From the NCBI RefSeq assembly GCF_900078385.1, contig NZ_FLQR01000011.1:62001-126000 (forward strand): 64,000 bases of DNA, written 5' to 3'. Each line of letters begins with the position of its first letter. The stretch's first letter is position 1. The translations under genes and the position numbers were made by a program. Positions 1 through 10,335 of this stretch are shown here, in pieces. This stretch comes from an uncultured Microbacterium sp. GTDB lineage: Bacteria > Actinomycetota > Actinomycetes > Actinomycetales > Microbacteriaceae. The notes under the pieces were generated by a model. It ran no database searches, was not told where the DNA came from, and saw only the letters and a list, made by a program, of their open reading frames with translations.

Positions 1-125
1 ACTTCCTGATCAAGAACGCCGATATCGCCGCCGACATCGAGACGAAGATCAAGCAGAAGCTCGGCATCGGACAGCCCAAGGTCGTCGAAGAGTCCGACGA
101 GCTGGCCGCCCGCCGCCCCGCCTGA
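1..125 (+). CDS. recA: RecA recombinase, C-terminal end (partial)
   Basis: The window opens inside a gene; codons from base 3 read FLIKNADIAADIE...KQKLGIG and stop with TGA at 123-125. The pattern of an acidic helix (IETKIKQKLGI) followed by a short polar tail matches the extreme C-terminal domain of RecA, the ATP-dependent strand-exchange protein and LexA co-protease. The identification is strengthened by recX starting two bases later, the standard actinobacterial arrangement, and by lexA in the same window. Only about 40 residues are visible, so no catalytic motifs can be checked. Confidence 0.85.
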   Translation, partial: FLIKNADIAADIETKIKQKLGIGQPKVVEESDELAARRPA

Positions 126-127
126 TC

Positions 128-823
128 ATGCGTTCGGACAACGGGGGCGAGCGCGACGACGAGACGCTCGCCCCCGTCATCCCGCTCTTCGGCGGGGCGA
201 CGGGTGCGGACACGGCGCCAGTGCGCCACCGGCCCGGCGTCGACAACGGCCCCGGGCCGCAGACGCCGGAGTGGCACCCGACCTGGGTGGCGGAAGAACC
301 GCCGGCGCCCGCGGTCGACGACGACTCTGCCGCAGCCGACGCGCTCGCACGCGCGGAGAAGGTGCTCCTGAAGAAGCTCCGCACCCGCTCGCTCTCGATC
401 CGTGAGGCCCGCTCCGCGCTCCGGGAGCACGACCTGGACGACGACGTCGTCGCGGCATTGCTCGACCGCTTCGTCGCGCATGGGTACCTGGACGACGAAG
501 CCCTCGCCGAGCAGCTGATCCACAAGGCCGTCTCCCGCAAGGGGCAGGGTCGGCAGGCGATCGCGCAGACGCTGTCCCAGCGGGGGATCGGGCGTGACGT
601 CATCGACATCGCCCTCGAGTCGCTGCCGGACGACGAGGCCGAACGCGCCCTCGAGTTCGCGCGTGCCAAGGCCGGCTCGATGGACTCCCTCGAACGCGAC
701 GTCGCGCTGCGTCGCCTCTCCGGTCAGCTCGCGCGGCGCGGCTACGGCTCGACCGCGCTGAGCGCGGCACGCCAGGCTCTGGACGAGCGCGCGAGCCCCA
801 AGAGCCGCGTCCGCTTCGAGTGA
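128..823 (+). CDS. recX: Regulatory protein RecX
   Basis: A 231-residue RecX family protein. RecX binds RecA filaments and limits strand exchange and co-protease activity. Residues 1-75 are acidic, low-complexity and probably disordered; from about residue 77 come the three-helix RecX repeats, including the family-typical stretch GYLDDEALAEQLI near residue 120 and the later GRQAIAQTLSQRGI. The ATG is two bases after the recA stop, so the gene is almost certainly cotranscribed and translationally coupled to recA. Actinobacterial RecX is usually 170-270 residues, so the length is normal; the long N-terminal extension is not conserved in the family. Confidence 0.93.
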   Translation: MRSDNGGERDDETLAPVIPLFGGATGADTAPVRHRPGVDNGPGPQTPEWHPTWVAEEPPAPAVDDDSAAADALARAEKVLLKKLRTRSLSIREARSALREHDLDDDVVAALLDRFVAHGYLDDEALAEQLIHKAVSRKGQGRQAIAQTLSQRGIGRDVIDIALESLPDDEAERALEFARAKAGSMDSLERDVALRRLSGQLARRGYGSTALSAARQALDERASPKSRVRFE

Positions 824-888
824 CGGGCAGGGACGCGGCGGCGCCGCGGATACCTCGCTAGGATCGGGCCCGACGAGCGGAGGATGCC

Positions 889-1809
889 GTGGCGATCGAG
901 GTGCAGGGGCTCACGAAGCGCTACCGCGCGAAGGTCGCCGTCGACGACATCTCCTTCACGGTGCCCGACGGGGGCGTGTTCGCCTTCGTCGGCACCAACG
1001 GCGCGGGCAAGTCGACGACGATCGGCTGCCTGACGACGATCCTGCCCTTCGACGCCGGTGAGGTGGTCGTGAACGGGCACGACGTGCGCCGTGAGGGGGG
1101 TCAGGTCCGCGAGTCCATCGGGGTCGTCTTCCAGGACTCGCTCCTGGACCCGCTGCTGACCGCGCGGGAGAACCTCCGCCTCCGTGGCCGGCTCTCCCAC
1201 GTGCACGGCGGCGCGCTCGACCAGCGGATCCGCGAGGTCGCCCAGCTCATCGGCCTGGAGGAGTTCCTCGACCGCCGGTACGGCGTGCTCTCCGGCGGCC
1301 AGAAGCGACGCGTCGACATCGCGCGCGCCCTGCTCCCGGAGCCCGCGGTGCTCTTCCTCGACGAACCGACGGCGGGACTCGACCCCGCCAGCCGCGCCCT
1401 CGTCTGGTCGACCCTGCACGAGCTCAGCGCGCGCACCGACTTCACTGTGTTCCTGACGACGCACTACCTGGAGGAGACGGAGGAGGCGGCGCGCGTCTGC
1501 GTCATCGACGACGGCCGGATCATCGCCGATGACACGCCGGCCCGTCTGCGCGCGCAGTACAGCCGCAGCACCCTGACCGTCACGACCGACGACGCGGACG
1601 CCCTCCTGGAGCTCAGCCGCGCGGCGGGGGCCGACCCGGTGCGCGAGGGCGACGTCGTCGCCGTCGCGGTGCCGGACGCCGACGCGGCGCGGGCGCTCCT
1701 CGCCGCGCACGGCGACCACGTCCGCGATTTCGAGTTCCGGCACGGCCGCATGGACGACGTCTTCCTCGCGCTCACCGGGCGCCCGGCCGATCAGGACGCG
1801 GCCGCATGA
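889..1809 (+). CDS. ABC exporter ATP-binding subunit, DrrA/daunorubicin-resistance type
   Basis: A 306-residue ABC ATPase: Walker A GTNGAGKST at residues 35-43, signature LSGGQ at 134-138, Walker B ending FLDEP at about 158, and a switch histidine in TTHYLEE near 193. A C-terminal extension after residue 215 matches the DrrA-like subfamily that pairs with ABC-2 permeases. The start GTG at 889 follows GGAGGA by 4-5 bases; a TAGGAT box at 859-864 is a likely -10. It overlaps the permease gene by 4 bases (ATGA). Exported substrate cannot be deduced; drugs, lipids or peptides are all possible. Confidence 0.9.
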   Translation: MAIEVQGLTKRYRAKVAVDDISFTVPDGGVFAFVGTNGAGKSTTIGCLTTILPFDAGEVVVNGHDVRREGGQVRESIGVVFQDSLLDPLLTARENLRLRGRLSHVHGGALDQRIREVAQLIGLEEFLDRRYGVLSGGQKRRVDIARALLPEPAVLFLDEPTAGLDPASRALVWSTLHELSARTDFTVFLTTHYLEETEEAARVCVIDDGRIIADDTPARLRAQYSRSTLTVTTDDADALLELSRAAGADPVREGDVVAVAVPDADAARALLAAHGDHVRDFEFRHGRMDDVFLALTGRPADQDAAA

Positions 1810-2684
1810 ACGTGGTCGCCGCGATCGTCGGGCGCAACCTGCGCCTCTTCTTCCGCGACCGCCTCAACGTCTTCTTCTCCCTGCTGGGCGCCGTCATCCT
1901 CTTCGCGCTCTACACGCTGTTCCTCGGGAACCTGCAGACCTCCGACCTGGCCGGGTCTCTTCCCGGCGCCTCCACGGGCGAGGTGCAAGCCTTCGTCGAC
2001 AGTTGGATGTTCGCGGGCATCGTCCTCATCACGACCGTCACGACGGGGCTCGGCGGGCTGGCGGTGCTGGTGGACGACGATCAGTCCGGCCGGTTCCGCG
2101 ACTTCCTCGTGGCGCCGCTGCGCCGCGGCCAGCTCGTCCTCGGCTACCTGCTGTCGGCGGTGCTGGTGGCGGTGCTGCTGTCGGTCCTCGTGCTGGTGAT
2201 CAGCATCCTGTATCTCGGCCTGATCCGTGGCACCTGGCTGACCGTACCCGCGATCCTCCGGAGCCTCGCGATCGTCCTCCTGGCGTGCGTCTCCTTCACG
2301 GCGCTGTCCGCGCTCATCGTGTCGTTCGTGCGCACGAACGGCGCCTTCTCCGGACTCGCCACGATCGTCGGCACCATCCTCGGCTTCATCGCCGCCGCGT
2401 ACATCCCGATCGGAGTCTTCCCCGACGGGGTCGCATCCGTCGTCGCTGCCCTGCCGTTCGCGCAGGCCGGGATGCTGCTGCGCCGGGAGTTCGCCGGCGA
2501 TACCCTGGCGCAGATGACGGCCGATGTCCCCGATGCCCGAGAGGCCTTGCGCGCGGTGTACGGGCTGGATCTGAGCATCGGCGACTGGGCGGTCCCGGCA
2601 TGGTTCGTGGTCGTGGTGCTCGTCGCGCTGGCGGCCGTCTGCACCGTGCTGTCGGCCGTGCGCACGCGCCTCCGCATCCGCTGA
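1806..2684 (+). CDS. ABC-2 type exporter permease
   Basis: A 292-residue integral membrane protein with about six hydrophobic segments (starting near residues 25, 75, 115, 155, 180 and 260) and the layout of ABC-2/DrrB permeases, including the pre-TM amphipathic start NLRLFFRDRLNVFFSLLG. It starts inside the stop of the ATPase gene (ATGA), so the two encode one exporter and are translationally coupled. A segment of about 30 residues between the first two TM helices (LQTSDLAGSLPG...) and a second loop near 215-255 would lie outside the membrane. No substrate is implied by the context. Confidence 0.88.
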   Translation: MNVVAAIVGRNLRLFFRDRLNVFFSLLGAVILFALYTLFLGNLQTSDLAGSLPGASTGEVQAFVDSWMFAGIVLITTVTTGLGGLAVLVDDDQSGRFRDFLVAPLRRGQLVLGYLLSAVLVAVLLSVLVLVISILYLGLIRGTWLTVPAILRSLAIVLLACVSFTALSALIVSFVRTNGAFSGLATIVGTILGFIAAAYIPIGVFPDGVASVVAALPFAQAGMLLRREFAGDTLAQMTADVPDAREALRAVYGLDLSIGDWAVPAWFVVVVLVALAAVCTVLSAVRTRLRIR

Positions 2685-2724
2685 ACAGAGCCCGCGCCGT
2701 CCCGGCTCGTAGAATGTGTCCATC

Positions 2725-4275
2725 ATGACTTCCCCGTCCTCCTCGCCGACCCTCATCGCGCCCTCGGTCGCCGCGCACGCCGCCGACGGCCGCGCCCGCA
2801 CCTACGAGGTACGCACGTTCGGGTGTCAGATGAACGTGCACGACTCCGAGCGACTGTCCGGTTCGCTGGAGAGCGCGGGCTACGTCCTCGCCGAGGCGGG
2901 CGCCGAGGCCGACGTCGTCGTCATCAACACGTGCGCCGTCCGCGACAACGCCGCCGGCAAGCTCTACGGCACGCTCGGGCATCTCAAGTCCCGCAAGGAC
3001 AAGCACGAGGGCATGCAGATCGCGGTGGGCGGCTGCCTCGCCCAGATGGACAAGGATGCCGTCCTCGACAAGGCGCCGTGGGTCGATGTCGTGTTCGGCA
3101 CGCACAACATGGGCTCCCTGCCGAGCCTGCTCGAGCGGGCACGGCACAACGGCGACGCGGCGCTGGAGATCCTCGAGTCGCTCGAGGTGTTCCCCTCGAC
3201 GCTGCCGACCAAGCGCGACTCGATCTACAGCGGCTGGGTCTCGATCTCGGTCGGCTGCAACAACACCTGCACCTTCTGCATCGTGCCGAGCCTGCGCGGC
3301 AAGGAGAAGGATCGCCGCCCGGGCGACATCCTCAGCGAGATCCGCCTCCTCGTCGACGACGGCGCCCTCGAGGTGACCCTCCTCGGCCAGAACGTGAACA
3401 GCTACGGCGTCGAGTTCGGCGACCGGCAGGCGTTCGGCAAGCTCCTGCGCGCCGCGGGCGAGATCCCCGGGCTCGAGCGCATCCGCTTCACGAGCCCGCA
3501 TCCCGCCGCGTTCACGGACGACGTGATCGACGCGATGGCCGAGACGCCCGCCGTCATGCCGCAGCTGCACATGCCGCTGCAGTCCGGCTCGGACAGCATC
3601 CTGAAGGCGATGCGTCGGTCCTACCGCAGCGAGAAGTTCCTCGGCATCCTCGACCGCGTGCGCGAGCGCATCCCGCACGCGGCGATCTCGACGGACATCA
3701 TCGTCGGGTTCCCGGGCGAGACGGATGCCGACTTCGAGGACACCCTCCGCGTCGTCGAGCAGGCCCGCTTCGCGAGCGCCTTCACGTTCCAGTACTCGAT
3801 CCGCGAGGGCACTCCCGCCGCGACGATGCCCGACCAGGTCCCCAAGGCCGTCGTGCAGGAGCGCTACGAGCGGCTCATCGCCCTGCAGGAGCGCATCTCG
3901 CTGGAGGAGAACCAGAAACAGGTCGGCCGCGAACTGCAGGTGCTCGTCTCCACCGGCGAGGGCAAGAAGGATGCCGCGACGCACCGCCTCACGGGCCGCG
4001 CCGAGGACAACCGTCTCGTGCACTTCGAGCTCCCCGTAGGCTCGCGGACGCCTCGCCCCGGCGACATCGTGTCGGTCGTCGTGACGCACGCCGCGCCGTT
4101 CCATCTCCTCGCCGACAGCACCGACGGCGCCCCGCTGCGCATCCGTCCGACGCGCGCCGGCGACGCGTGGGACCGCGCTCAGGCCGAGTCCTGCGGCGTG
4201 CCGGCCCCGGCGGCCCAGACCGGTGCCCCGCGCGCCGTGTCGCTGGGACTGCCCACGCTGCGCATCGGACAGTGA
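2725..4275 (+). CDS. miaB: tRNA-2-methylthio-N6-isopentenyladenosine synthase MiaB
   Basis: Radical-SAM methylthiotransferase that adds the 2-methylthio group to i6A37 in tRNAs reading UNN codons. N-terminal UPF0004 domain carries the three auxiliary-cluster cysteines (TFGCQMN, NTCAVRD, GGCLAQM); the radical-SAM triad is C178, C182 and C185 (GCNNTCTFC); a TRAM domain lies at about 385-455. About 516 residues, a little longer than usual because of a variable C-terminal tail. ATG at 2725 is preferred: a TAGAAT box at 2710-2715 would place transcription start near the ATG, giving a leaderless message; GTG at 2716 is the alternative. Overlaps miaA by 4 bases. Confidence 0.95.
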   Translation: MTSPSSSPTLIAPSVAAHAADGRARTYEVRTFGCQMNVHDSERLSGSLESAGYVLAEAGAEADVVVINTCAVRDNAAGKLYGTLGHLKSRKDKHEGMQIAVGGCLAQMDKDAVLDKAPWVDVVFGTHNMGSLPSLLERARHNGDAALEILESLEVFPSTLPTKRDSIYSGWVSISVGCNNTCTFCIVPSLRGKEKDRRPGDILSEIRLLVDDGALEVTLLGQNVNSYGVEFGDRQAFGKLLRAAGEIPGLERIRFTSPHPAAFTDDVIDAMAETPAVMPQLHMPLQSGSDSILKAMRRSYRSEKFLGILDRVRERIPHAAISTDIIVGFPGETDADFEDTLRVVEQARFASAFTFQYSIREGTPAATMPDQVPKAVVQERYERLIALQERISLEENQKQVGRELQVLVSTGEGKKDAATHRLTGRAEDNRLVHFELPVGSRTPRPGDIVSVVVTHAAPFHLLADSTDGAPLRIRPTRAGDAWDRAQAESCGVPAPAAQTGAPRAVSLGLPTLRIGQ

Positions 4276-5189
4276 CCGCCCCGCGCCTCTGGGCCCTCGT
4301 CGGGGCAACCGGCACCGGCAAGACGGCGCTGTCGCTGCGCCTCGCGGAGGAGCTGGCCCGCCGCGGCGGGGGAGCGGAGATCGTCAACGCGGATGCCATG
4401 CAGCTGTACCGCGGCATGGACATCGGCACCGCGAAGCTTCCCGAGGCCGAGCGCCGCGGCATCCCGCACCATCTCTTCGACGTGCTCGCCGTGACCGACG
4501 AAGCCGCCGTCGCGGCCTACCAGGCGCAGGCGCGGGCCGCGATCGAGCGGATCATGTCGCGGGGAGCGGACGCGATCCTCGTCGGCGGCTCGGGGCTGTA
4601 CGTCTCGAGCGTCCTGTACGACTTCCGGTTCCCGCCGCGCGACGACACCCTGCGCGCCGAGCTGGAGCAGGAGCTCGCCGAGCGCGGTCCGGGGTCGCTG
4701 CTCGGCCGACTGCGCGACCTCGACCCCGCGACCGCCGAGCGGGTCGACCCGCGGAACGGCCGGCGGATCGTCCGCGCGCTCGAGGTCGTGCTGCAGGGGG
4801 AGGACACGCACGGCGCCGCGCTTCCCGCCGCGCCCGTGCTGTGGCACGAGCCGACCTCGATCATCGGGGTCCACGTCGACCGCGCCGAGCTCGTCGCCCG
4901 CCTCGACGCCCGCGTCGAGCGGATGTGGACAGGCGGGCTGCTCGACGAGGTGGCGGGGCTCCGCGCCGACGGCCTCGACGACGGACTCACGTCCCGCCGC
5001 GCGATCGGGTATGCGCAGGCGGTCGCTCAACTGGCGGGCGAGAAGACCCAGGACGAGGCGATCGCCGAGACGCAGGCGCTGACCCGGCGCTACGCGCGCC
5101 GCCAGGTGTCGTGGTTCAAGCGGTACCCCGGCATCGTGTGGGTCGGTCCCGACACCGACCCCGCCGCGCTCATCGACGGGGCGGTCTGA
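4272..5189 (+). CDS. miaA: tRNA dimethylallyltransferase MiaA
   Basis: 305-residue MiaA, which transfers dimethylallyl to A37 of tRNA, producing the i6A substrate used by MiaB. P-loop GATGTGKT at residues 11-18, followed by the family motif [17 protein letters not shown], the GGSGLY motif, and the C-terminal tRNA-binding segment with RRQVSWF. Start is GTG at 4272, whose last two bases open the miaB stop codon (GTGA overlap); an upstream extension of this frame runs antiparallel to no known domain and is out-of-frame miaB sequence. Length is normal. miaB and miaA therefore form a coupled two-gene pathway. Confidence 0.95.
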   Translation: MTAPRLWALVGATGTGKTALSLRLAEELARRGGGAEIVNADAMQLYRGMDIGTAKLPEAERRGIPHHLFDVLAVTDEAAVAAYQAQARAAIERIMSRGADAILVGGSGLYVSSVLYDFRFPPRDDTLRAELEQELAERGPGSLLGRLRDLDPATAERVDPRNGRRIVRALEVVLQGEDTHGAALPAAPVLWHEPTSIIGVHVDRAELVARLDARVERMWTGGLLDEVAGLRADGLDDGLTSRRAIGYAQAVAQLAGEKTQDEAIAETQALTRRYARRQVSWFKRYPGIVWVGPDTDPAALIDGAV

Positions 5190-5249
5190 CCGACCCGGGT
5201 TGTGCCCCGCCCGCGGCCGGCCGCCGGCGCCACGATCTAGACTGGCGGG

Positions 5250-6119
5250 ATGCCGCAGACCATCCCGTTCACGAAGGGCCAGGGGACCGGCAACGACTTC
5301 GTCATCGTCGCAGACCCCGACGGAGCGCTCGCGCTGAGCGATGATCAGGTCGCGGCCCTCTGCGACCGGCGGTTCGGGATCGGCGCCGACGGCACGCTGC
5401 GCGTCGTGCGCTCGGCCGCCCTCCCCGAAGGTGCGAGCACGCCGGACGCGGAGTGGTTCATGGACTACCGCAACGCCGACGGGTCGGCCGCGGAGATGTG
5501 CGGCAACGGCATCCGCGTGTTCGCGAAGTACCTCGTCGACGCGGGCCTCGCATCCCTCGACGGCGATGAGGTGCTGCGCATCGGGACGCGCGCGGGCGTC
5601 AAGACCGTGACCCGCGTCGACACCGGCTTCGAAGTCGACCTGGGCATCTGGCGTCCCGACGACGCCGACGTTCTGGTCCGCGCGCGCGGTCTGTCCGTCG
5701 CCCGCCCCGGCCAGGGCATCGACGTGGGCAACCCGCACGTCGTCGTGGCGCTGCACACGATCGCCGAGCTCGAGGGTCTCGACCTGACGGTCCAGCCCGT
5801 GCTCGACCCCGTTCCGAGGGCCGGCGCGAACGTCGAGTTCGTCGTGCCCGCCGACCCGCTCGTGCGGGACGGCGTCGGCGCCATCACGATGCGGGTGTTC
5901 GAGCGGGGCGTCGGCGAGACGCTCTCCTGCGGCACCGGTGTCGCAGCCTCCGCACTCGCCGTGCGGCATTGGGCCGGCGCCGGAGCCCCCGAGCGGTGGA
6001 CGGTCGACGTTCCCGGCGGGCGCCTCGGCGTCCGCGTCGTGACGCACGAGGACGGCGAGCACGTCCTGCTCTCCGGCCCCGCCGCGCTCGTCTTCAGCGG
6101 CGAGGTCGCGCTGGCCTGA
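5250..6119 (+). CDS. dapF: Diaminopimelate epimerase DapF
   Basis: 289-residue DapF that converts LL- to meso-diaminopimelate for lysine and peptidoglycan synthesis. The two catalytic cysteines are C84 (in [10 protein letters not shown]) and C227 (in GETLSCGTG). [10 protein letters not shown] near the N-terminus and GNPHVVV are further family motifs. The ATG is preceded by TAGACT at 5238-5243 with exactly six bases between, and no Shine-Dalgarno sequence, so a leaderless mRNA is likely. It sits alone between miaA and a gene on the other strand. Confidence 0.95.
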   Translation: MPQTIPFTKGQGTGNDFVIVADPDGALALSDDQVAALCDRRFGIGADGTLRVVRSAALPEGASTPDAEWFMDYRNADGSAAEMCGNGIRVFAKYLVDAGLASLDGDEVLRIGTRAGVKTVTRVDTGFEVDLGIWRPDDADVLVRARGLSVARPGQGIDVGNPHVVVALHTIAELEGLDLTVQPVLDPVPRAGANVEFVVPADPLVRDGVGAITMRVFERGVGETLSCGTGVAASALAVRHWAGAGAPERWTVDVPGGRLGVRVVTHEDGEHVLLSGPAALVFSGEVALA

Positions 6120-6131
6120 GCGGCCGCCGCC

Positions 6132-6773
6132 TCAGGGCAGGTCGATCGGCGCCGTGGCCGGCGTGCCGTGCCGGCGCACGCGCAGCACGCGGAAACCACG
6201 ACCCGTTGCTGCGCGCGAGACCGAGTAGCCCTTCTCGAACGTCGCCGCGAGCCAGCGCTGCAGCGAGTCCGAGCCCAGGTTCCGCTGCACGACGAGCCAC
6301 GCGTCGCTTCGTTCGTCGAGGCGCGGGATCCACCGTTCGAGCAGCCCGTGCAGTTCGTTCTTCCCGACGCGGATGGGCGGGTTCGATCGGATGGTGCGGA
6401 ACGAGACGTCGTCGGGAACATCCTCGGGGAGCACGGCGTTGACATTGTCGAGCCCGAGGGACACGGCGTTGCGCCGTACGAGGTCGAGAGCACGCTCGTT
6501 GACATCGACGGCCCACACGGTCGCGTGCGGGGCTTCCAGCGCGAGTGACAGCGCAATGGGACCCCATCCGCTTCCGAGGTCGAGCAGGTGACCGCCGGCC
6601 GGCGGCGGCGGCGTGTTCGCCAAGAGGACGCCCGTCCCGCCGTCGACGTGCTCGGGGCTGAAGACGCCCCCTGCGGTCTCGACCTCCATCGGACGGCCCG
6701 CGAGGGTCACGCGGATGCGCCGGAGGTTCTCGGCACTGGACGGGGTCGCGCTGAAGTAATGATCGCTCCCCAC
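6132..6773 (-). CDS. Class I SAM-dependent methyltransferase, RsmC/RlmG-like
   Basis: 213-residue methyltransferase with motif I LLDLGSGWGPIAL around residue 65-77 and the motif IV SNPPIRVGK around residue 130. The NPPI/F signature plus HYFSATPSS near the start is typical of the RsmC/MTS small-domain family that methylates guanine N2 in rRNA. E. coli RsmC is fused to a second inactive domain; this protein has only the catalytic half, as is usual in actinobacteria. GTG start at 6773; on the minus strand TACGCT lies seven bases before it, consistent with leaderless expression. Exact rRNA target is inferred, not seen. Confidence 0.82.
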   Translation of the reverse strand: MGSDHYFSATPSSAENLRRIRVTLAGRPMEVETAGGVFSPEHVDGGTGVLLANTPPPPAGGHLLDLGSGWGPIALSLALEAPHATVWAVDVNERALDLVRRNAVSLGLDNVNAVLPEDVPDDVSFRTIRSNPPIRVGKNELHGLLERWIPRLDERSDAWLVVQRNLGSDSLQRWLAATFEKGYSVSRAATGRGFRVLRVRRHGTPATAPIDLP

Positions 6774-6857
6774 GGTGACGAGCGTAGCGGAGGAGCCGCC
6801 CGGCGGGGGAGGCTAGAGTGCACGGGTGGACCGCGAGGCCGCCCTCGGAAGGACGAT

Positions 6858-8378
6858 ATGACAGACGCCATGACACCCCAGAGCACGGACGAGACGCCGG
6901 TGGACCCGGTGGATCGTGTGCTGGCGCGCGCCGACGCGCGATCCGCGGTGCGCGTGTTCGGTGGCGCGCAGGCGCTGCAGGATGCCGCGACGGTCACCTA
7001 CGGCGACAGCGACGGCGAGCAGTGGGACCGTGAGGAGCGCGCCGCGCTCCGCCGCGTCCCTGGGCTGTCCACCGAGCTCGAGGACGTCACCGAGGTCGAG
7101 TACCGGCAGCTGCGGCTGGAGAACGTCGTGCTGGTGGGCGTGTACCCGCAGGGGTCGCAGGAGGATGCCGAGAACTCGCTGCGCGAGCTGTCCGCCCTCG
7201 CCGAGACCGCGGGCGCCGTCGTGCTCGACGGCGTGCTGCAGCGCCGCCCGCATCCCGACCCGGCGACCTACATCGGCCGCGGCAAGGCCTCCGAGCTGCG
7301 CGACCTCGTGGCAGCCGTCGGCGCCGACACCGTGATCGCCGACACCGAGCTCGCCCCGAGCCAGCGCCGTGCGCTCGAGGACGTCGTGAAGGTCAAGGTC
7401 ATCGACCGGACCACCGTCATCCTCGACATCTTCAGCCAGCACGCCAAGAGTCGCGAGGGCAAGGCGCAGGTCGAGCTCGCACAGCTCGAGTACCTCCTGC
7501 CGCGCCTGCGCGGCTGGGGTGATTCGATGAGCCGCCAGGCCGGTGGCCAGGTCGGCGCCGGCGGTGCGGGCATGGGCTCGCGCGGCCCCGGTGAGACGAA
7601 GATCGAGCTGGATCGTCGCCGCATCCGCACGAAGATGGCGCTGCTGCGCCGCCAGATCCGCGACTTCGGTCCGGCCCGCGAAGCCAAGCGCGCCGACCGC
7701 AAGCGCAACACGATCCCCTCCGTGGCGATCGCCGGCTACACCAACGCCGGCAAGTCGAGCCTCCTGAACCGGCTGACGAGCGCGGGCGTCCTCGTCGAGA
7801 ACGCGCTGTTCGCGACCCTGGATGCGACTGTCCGCCGCGCGGAGGCCGCCGACGGCCGCGTGTACACGCTCACCGACACCGTCGGCTTCGTCCGGAACCT
7901 GCCGCACCAGCTCGTCGAGGCGTTCCGCTCGACGCTCGAGGAGGTCGCCGACGCCGACGTCATCGTGCACGTCGTCGACGGATCCCATCCCGATCCCGCC
8001 GCCCAGCTGCTCACCGTGCGCGATGTGATGGGCGATGTGGGCGCGCGATCCACGCGCGAGATCGTCGTCTTCAACAAGGCCGATCTCGTCGACCCGGACA
8101 CGCGGCTCGTGCTGCGTGGGCTGGAGCCCGGCGCCCTGTTCGCCTCGTCACGGACCGGTGAGGGCATCGCCGAGCTGCGCGCCGCGATCGAGGAGGCGCT
8201 GCCGCTGCCCGCCGTCGAGGTGCGCGCGCTCGTGCCGTACGAGCGCGGCGACCTCATCAACGCCGTCCACGAGAGCGGGCACATCATCTCGACGCGCCAC
8301 GAGGAGGAGGGCACGGCCGTGCATGCGCACGTCTCCGAGCACCTCGCCTCGCAGCTCGCGCCATACGCGCTCAGCTGA
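6858..8378 (+). CDS. hflX: Ribosome-associated GTPase HflX
   Basis: 506-residue HflX, a GTPase that splits stalled or hibernating 70S ribosomes. N-terminal HflX domain with the ATYIGRGKASEL and DTVIADTELAPSQ segments, the glycine-rich linker GGAGMGSRGPGETK before the coiled-coil, then the G domain with G1 GYTNAGKSS (about 293-301), G3 DTVGF and G4 NKAD. ATG at 6858 has GGAAGGA five bases upstream; TAGAGT at 6814-6819 gives a short 5' leader of about 30 bases. Reading further upstream in frame crosses the divergent methyltransferase promoter and is not coding. Its end overlaps the convergent peptidase by 8 bases. Confidence 0.95.
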   Translation: MTDAMTPQSTDETPVDPVDRVLARADARSAVRVFGGAQALQDAATVTYGDSDGEQWDREERAALRRVPGLSTELEDVTEVEYRQLRLENVVLVGVYPQGSQEDAENSLRELSALAETAGAVVLDGVLQRRPHPDPATYIGRGKASELRDLVAAVGADTVIADTELAPSQRRALEDVVKVKVIDRTTVILDIFSQHAKSREGKAQVELAQLEYLLPRLRGWGDSMSRQAGGQVGAGGAGMGSRGPGETKIELDRRRIRTKMALLRRQIRDFGPAREAKRADRKRNTIPSVAIAGYTNAGKSSLLNRLTSAGVLVENALFATLDATVRRAEAADGRVYTLTDTVGFVRNLPHQLVEAFRSTLEEVADADVIVHVVDGSHPDPAAQLLTVRDVMGDVGARSTREIVVFNKADLVDPDTRLVLRGLEPGALFASSRTGEGIAELRAAIEEALPLPAVEVRALVPYERGDLINAVHESGHIISTRHEEEGTAVHAHVSEHLASQLAPYALS

Positions 8379-10272
8379 GCGCGACCGGATCCACGCCCGG
8401 CGTCGCGAAGCCGAACACCTGGCCGACGAAGGCCAGCTCCGTCGCGAGCGCGTGGACCATCGTGTCGGCGCGGCGGAAGCCATGGCCCTCGCCCTCGTAC
8501 AGGACGTACGCGTGCGGGACGCCCCGCGCCGCCAGCGCCGCACGGATCGCCTCCGCCTGCGTCGGCGGGACGACGGCATCCTCCGCCCCCTGCAGCAGCA
8601 GGAGAGGGACGCGGAACCGGTCCGGACGGCCGAGCGGGGACCGCTCGATGTACACCGACTCGGCCTCCGGCAGCGGTCCGATGAGACCGTCGAGGTAGCG
8701 GGCCTCGAAGTCGTGCGTGTCCGCGGCGAGGGCACGCGCGTCGCCCACCCCGTAGCGGGAGATGCCCGCGTGGAAGACGTCGGTGCCCACGAGTGCGGCG
8801 AGCACGGTCCATCCGCCGGCCGAGCCGCCCTCGATGGCGAGGCGTCGCGCGTCGGCGCGGCCCTCCGCCACGAGACCGGCCGCCGCGGCGGCGACGTCAT
8901 CGACATCCACGACGCCCCACTGTCCCCGCAGCCGCTCGCGGTACGCGCGCCCGTAGCCGGTGGACCCGCCGTAGTTGACATCGAGCACGCCGATGCCGCG
9001 GCTCGTGAAGTAGGCGATCTTGCCGTCCGCGACACCGCCGACGTGCGAGGTCGGGCCGCTGTGCACGAACACGATGTACGGCGGGAGCTCCTCCGCCGGC
9101 GCCCTGACCTCGGGGTTCGTCGGCGGGAAGTCGAACGCGTGCACGTCGCCGCGCGGACCCGCGAAGGTGACGGGTCGCCCCGCGGGGTACCACTCCGCCG
9201 CGAGCCCGCCTGCTGCGGGCGTGACACGTTCGACGGTGCCCGATGCGCCGATCAGCCAGATGCCGCTCCCGTCGGCGCCGGCACCCGAGACCAGTGCGCG
9301 GACGCCGTCGCACGCCTCCACGACGAGACGCGTCGTCGCGGGAAGATCGACGGGGGATGCCGTGCCGTCGGCGCCGATCAGGACCAGACGGTCGCTCCCC
9401 TGGGTCTGCACCGCCAGGACGCCGCCGTCGCGGAGCGGCGCGTACCACCGCACGCCGAGCACCCATAGGGGCCCGCCGGTGTCGGCGTCCGCCGGGAAGA
9501 CGGCATCCGCATCCAGATCGGCGTCCAGACGCACCCGCGACAGGTTCCAGCGCCCGCTCGCATCGTCGGTGAAGAGCAGCTCGTCGGCTGACACCCACTC
9601 CGGCTGCAGCGCCGCCGTCTCTCCGGACGAGAGGCCGGTCCACTCGGCCACGACGCCGTCCTCGAGTCGTCCGACGCGCACCTGCGTCCGATCCCACGGC
9701 ATGTCGGGGTGATCCCACGCGACCCAGGCCAGGTGCCGGCCGCCGGGGGACAGGGCGGGCTGCGCGAGGAACGTGCTCCCGGCCACGAGGCTCGTCACCG
9801 TCCCGTGCGCGTCGATCGACACGATGTCGCGGAGGGGGACCGGCTCGTCGCCGTGGCGCTCGCGGACCGCCAGCAGGATCCCCTCCTGCCACCGCAGACC
9901 GCCGAAGCGGACGTCCTCGTCCTCGGCCGGTGGCGTGAGTGCGCGGGGCTCCTCACCCGGCCGCACGGTCCACACCCGCTGGTCGCTCTTCTCGACGAAG
10001 AACAGCCGCCCCTCCTCCGTCGCCGCCCAGGACCCGCCGCCGTACTCGTGCACGCGCGAGCGCGCGTTCCACGGCGCGGGCAGAAGGCTCTCGATCGCCC
10101 CGTCGGCGCCGCGGCGCCGCACCGCGGTGCGCCCGCCCTCGTCGGGGAGCGATTCGCCCCACCAGATCTCACCACCCGCGAACGCGGCTCCCTCGTAGCG
10201 GGCGGAGCTCGACGTCGCCCGCTCGGCGGTGAGCGGAGAAGGCCAGGAACCGTAGGGCATCTCTGCGGGCAT
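8371..10272 (-). CDS. S9 family (prolyl oligopeptidase-like) serine peptidase
   Basis: 633-residue cytosolic peptidase: N-terminal beta-propeller (about residues 1-370) and C-terminal alpha/beta-hydrolase domain. The triad is readable as S484 (GGSAGGW), D565 (GAEDAVVPP) and H597 (GEGHGF). The organisation resembles dipeptidyl/acylaminoacyl peptidases of family S9, which cleave short peptides; no signal peptide is present. ATG at 10272 is preferred over an ATG nine codons upstream because TACGGT sits exactly six bases before it on the minus strand. Converges on and overlaps hflX. Confidence 0.9.
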   Translation of the reverse strand: MPAEMPYGSWPSPLTAERATSSSARYEGAAFAGGEIWWGESLPDEGGRTAVRRRGADGAIESLLPAPWNARSRVHEYGGGSWAATEEGRLFFVEKSDQRVWTVRPGEEPRALTPPAEDEDVRFGGLRWQEGILLAVRERHGDEPVPLRDIVSIDAHGTVTSLVAGSTFLAQPALSPGGRHLAWVAWDHPDMPWDRTQVRVGRLEDGVVAEWTGLSSGETAALQPEWVSADELLFTDDASGRWNLSRVRLDADLDADAVFPADADTGGPLWVLGVRWYAPLRDGGVLAVQTQGSDRLVLIGADGTASPVDLPATTRLVVEACDGVRALVSGAGADGSGIWLIGASGTVERVTPAAGGLAAEWYPAGRPVTFAGPRGDVHAFDFPPTNPEVRAPAEELPPYIVFVHSGPTSHVGGVADGKIAYFTSRGIGVLDVNYGGSTGYGRAYRERLRGQWGVVDVDDVAAAAAGLVAEGRADARRLAIEGGSAGGWTVLAALVGTDVFHAGISRYGVGDARALAADTHDFEARYLDGLIGPLPEAESVYIERSPLGRPDRFRVPLLLLQGAEDAVVPPTQAEAIRAALAARGVPHAYVLYEGEGHGFRRADTMVHALATELAFVGQVFGFATPGVDPVALS

Positions 10273-10335
10273 GGGTCCACCGTAAGCCCCGTGCAACATC
10301 GCGTCACACGCCTGCGCGCCGCTTCCGGGCGGTCG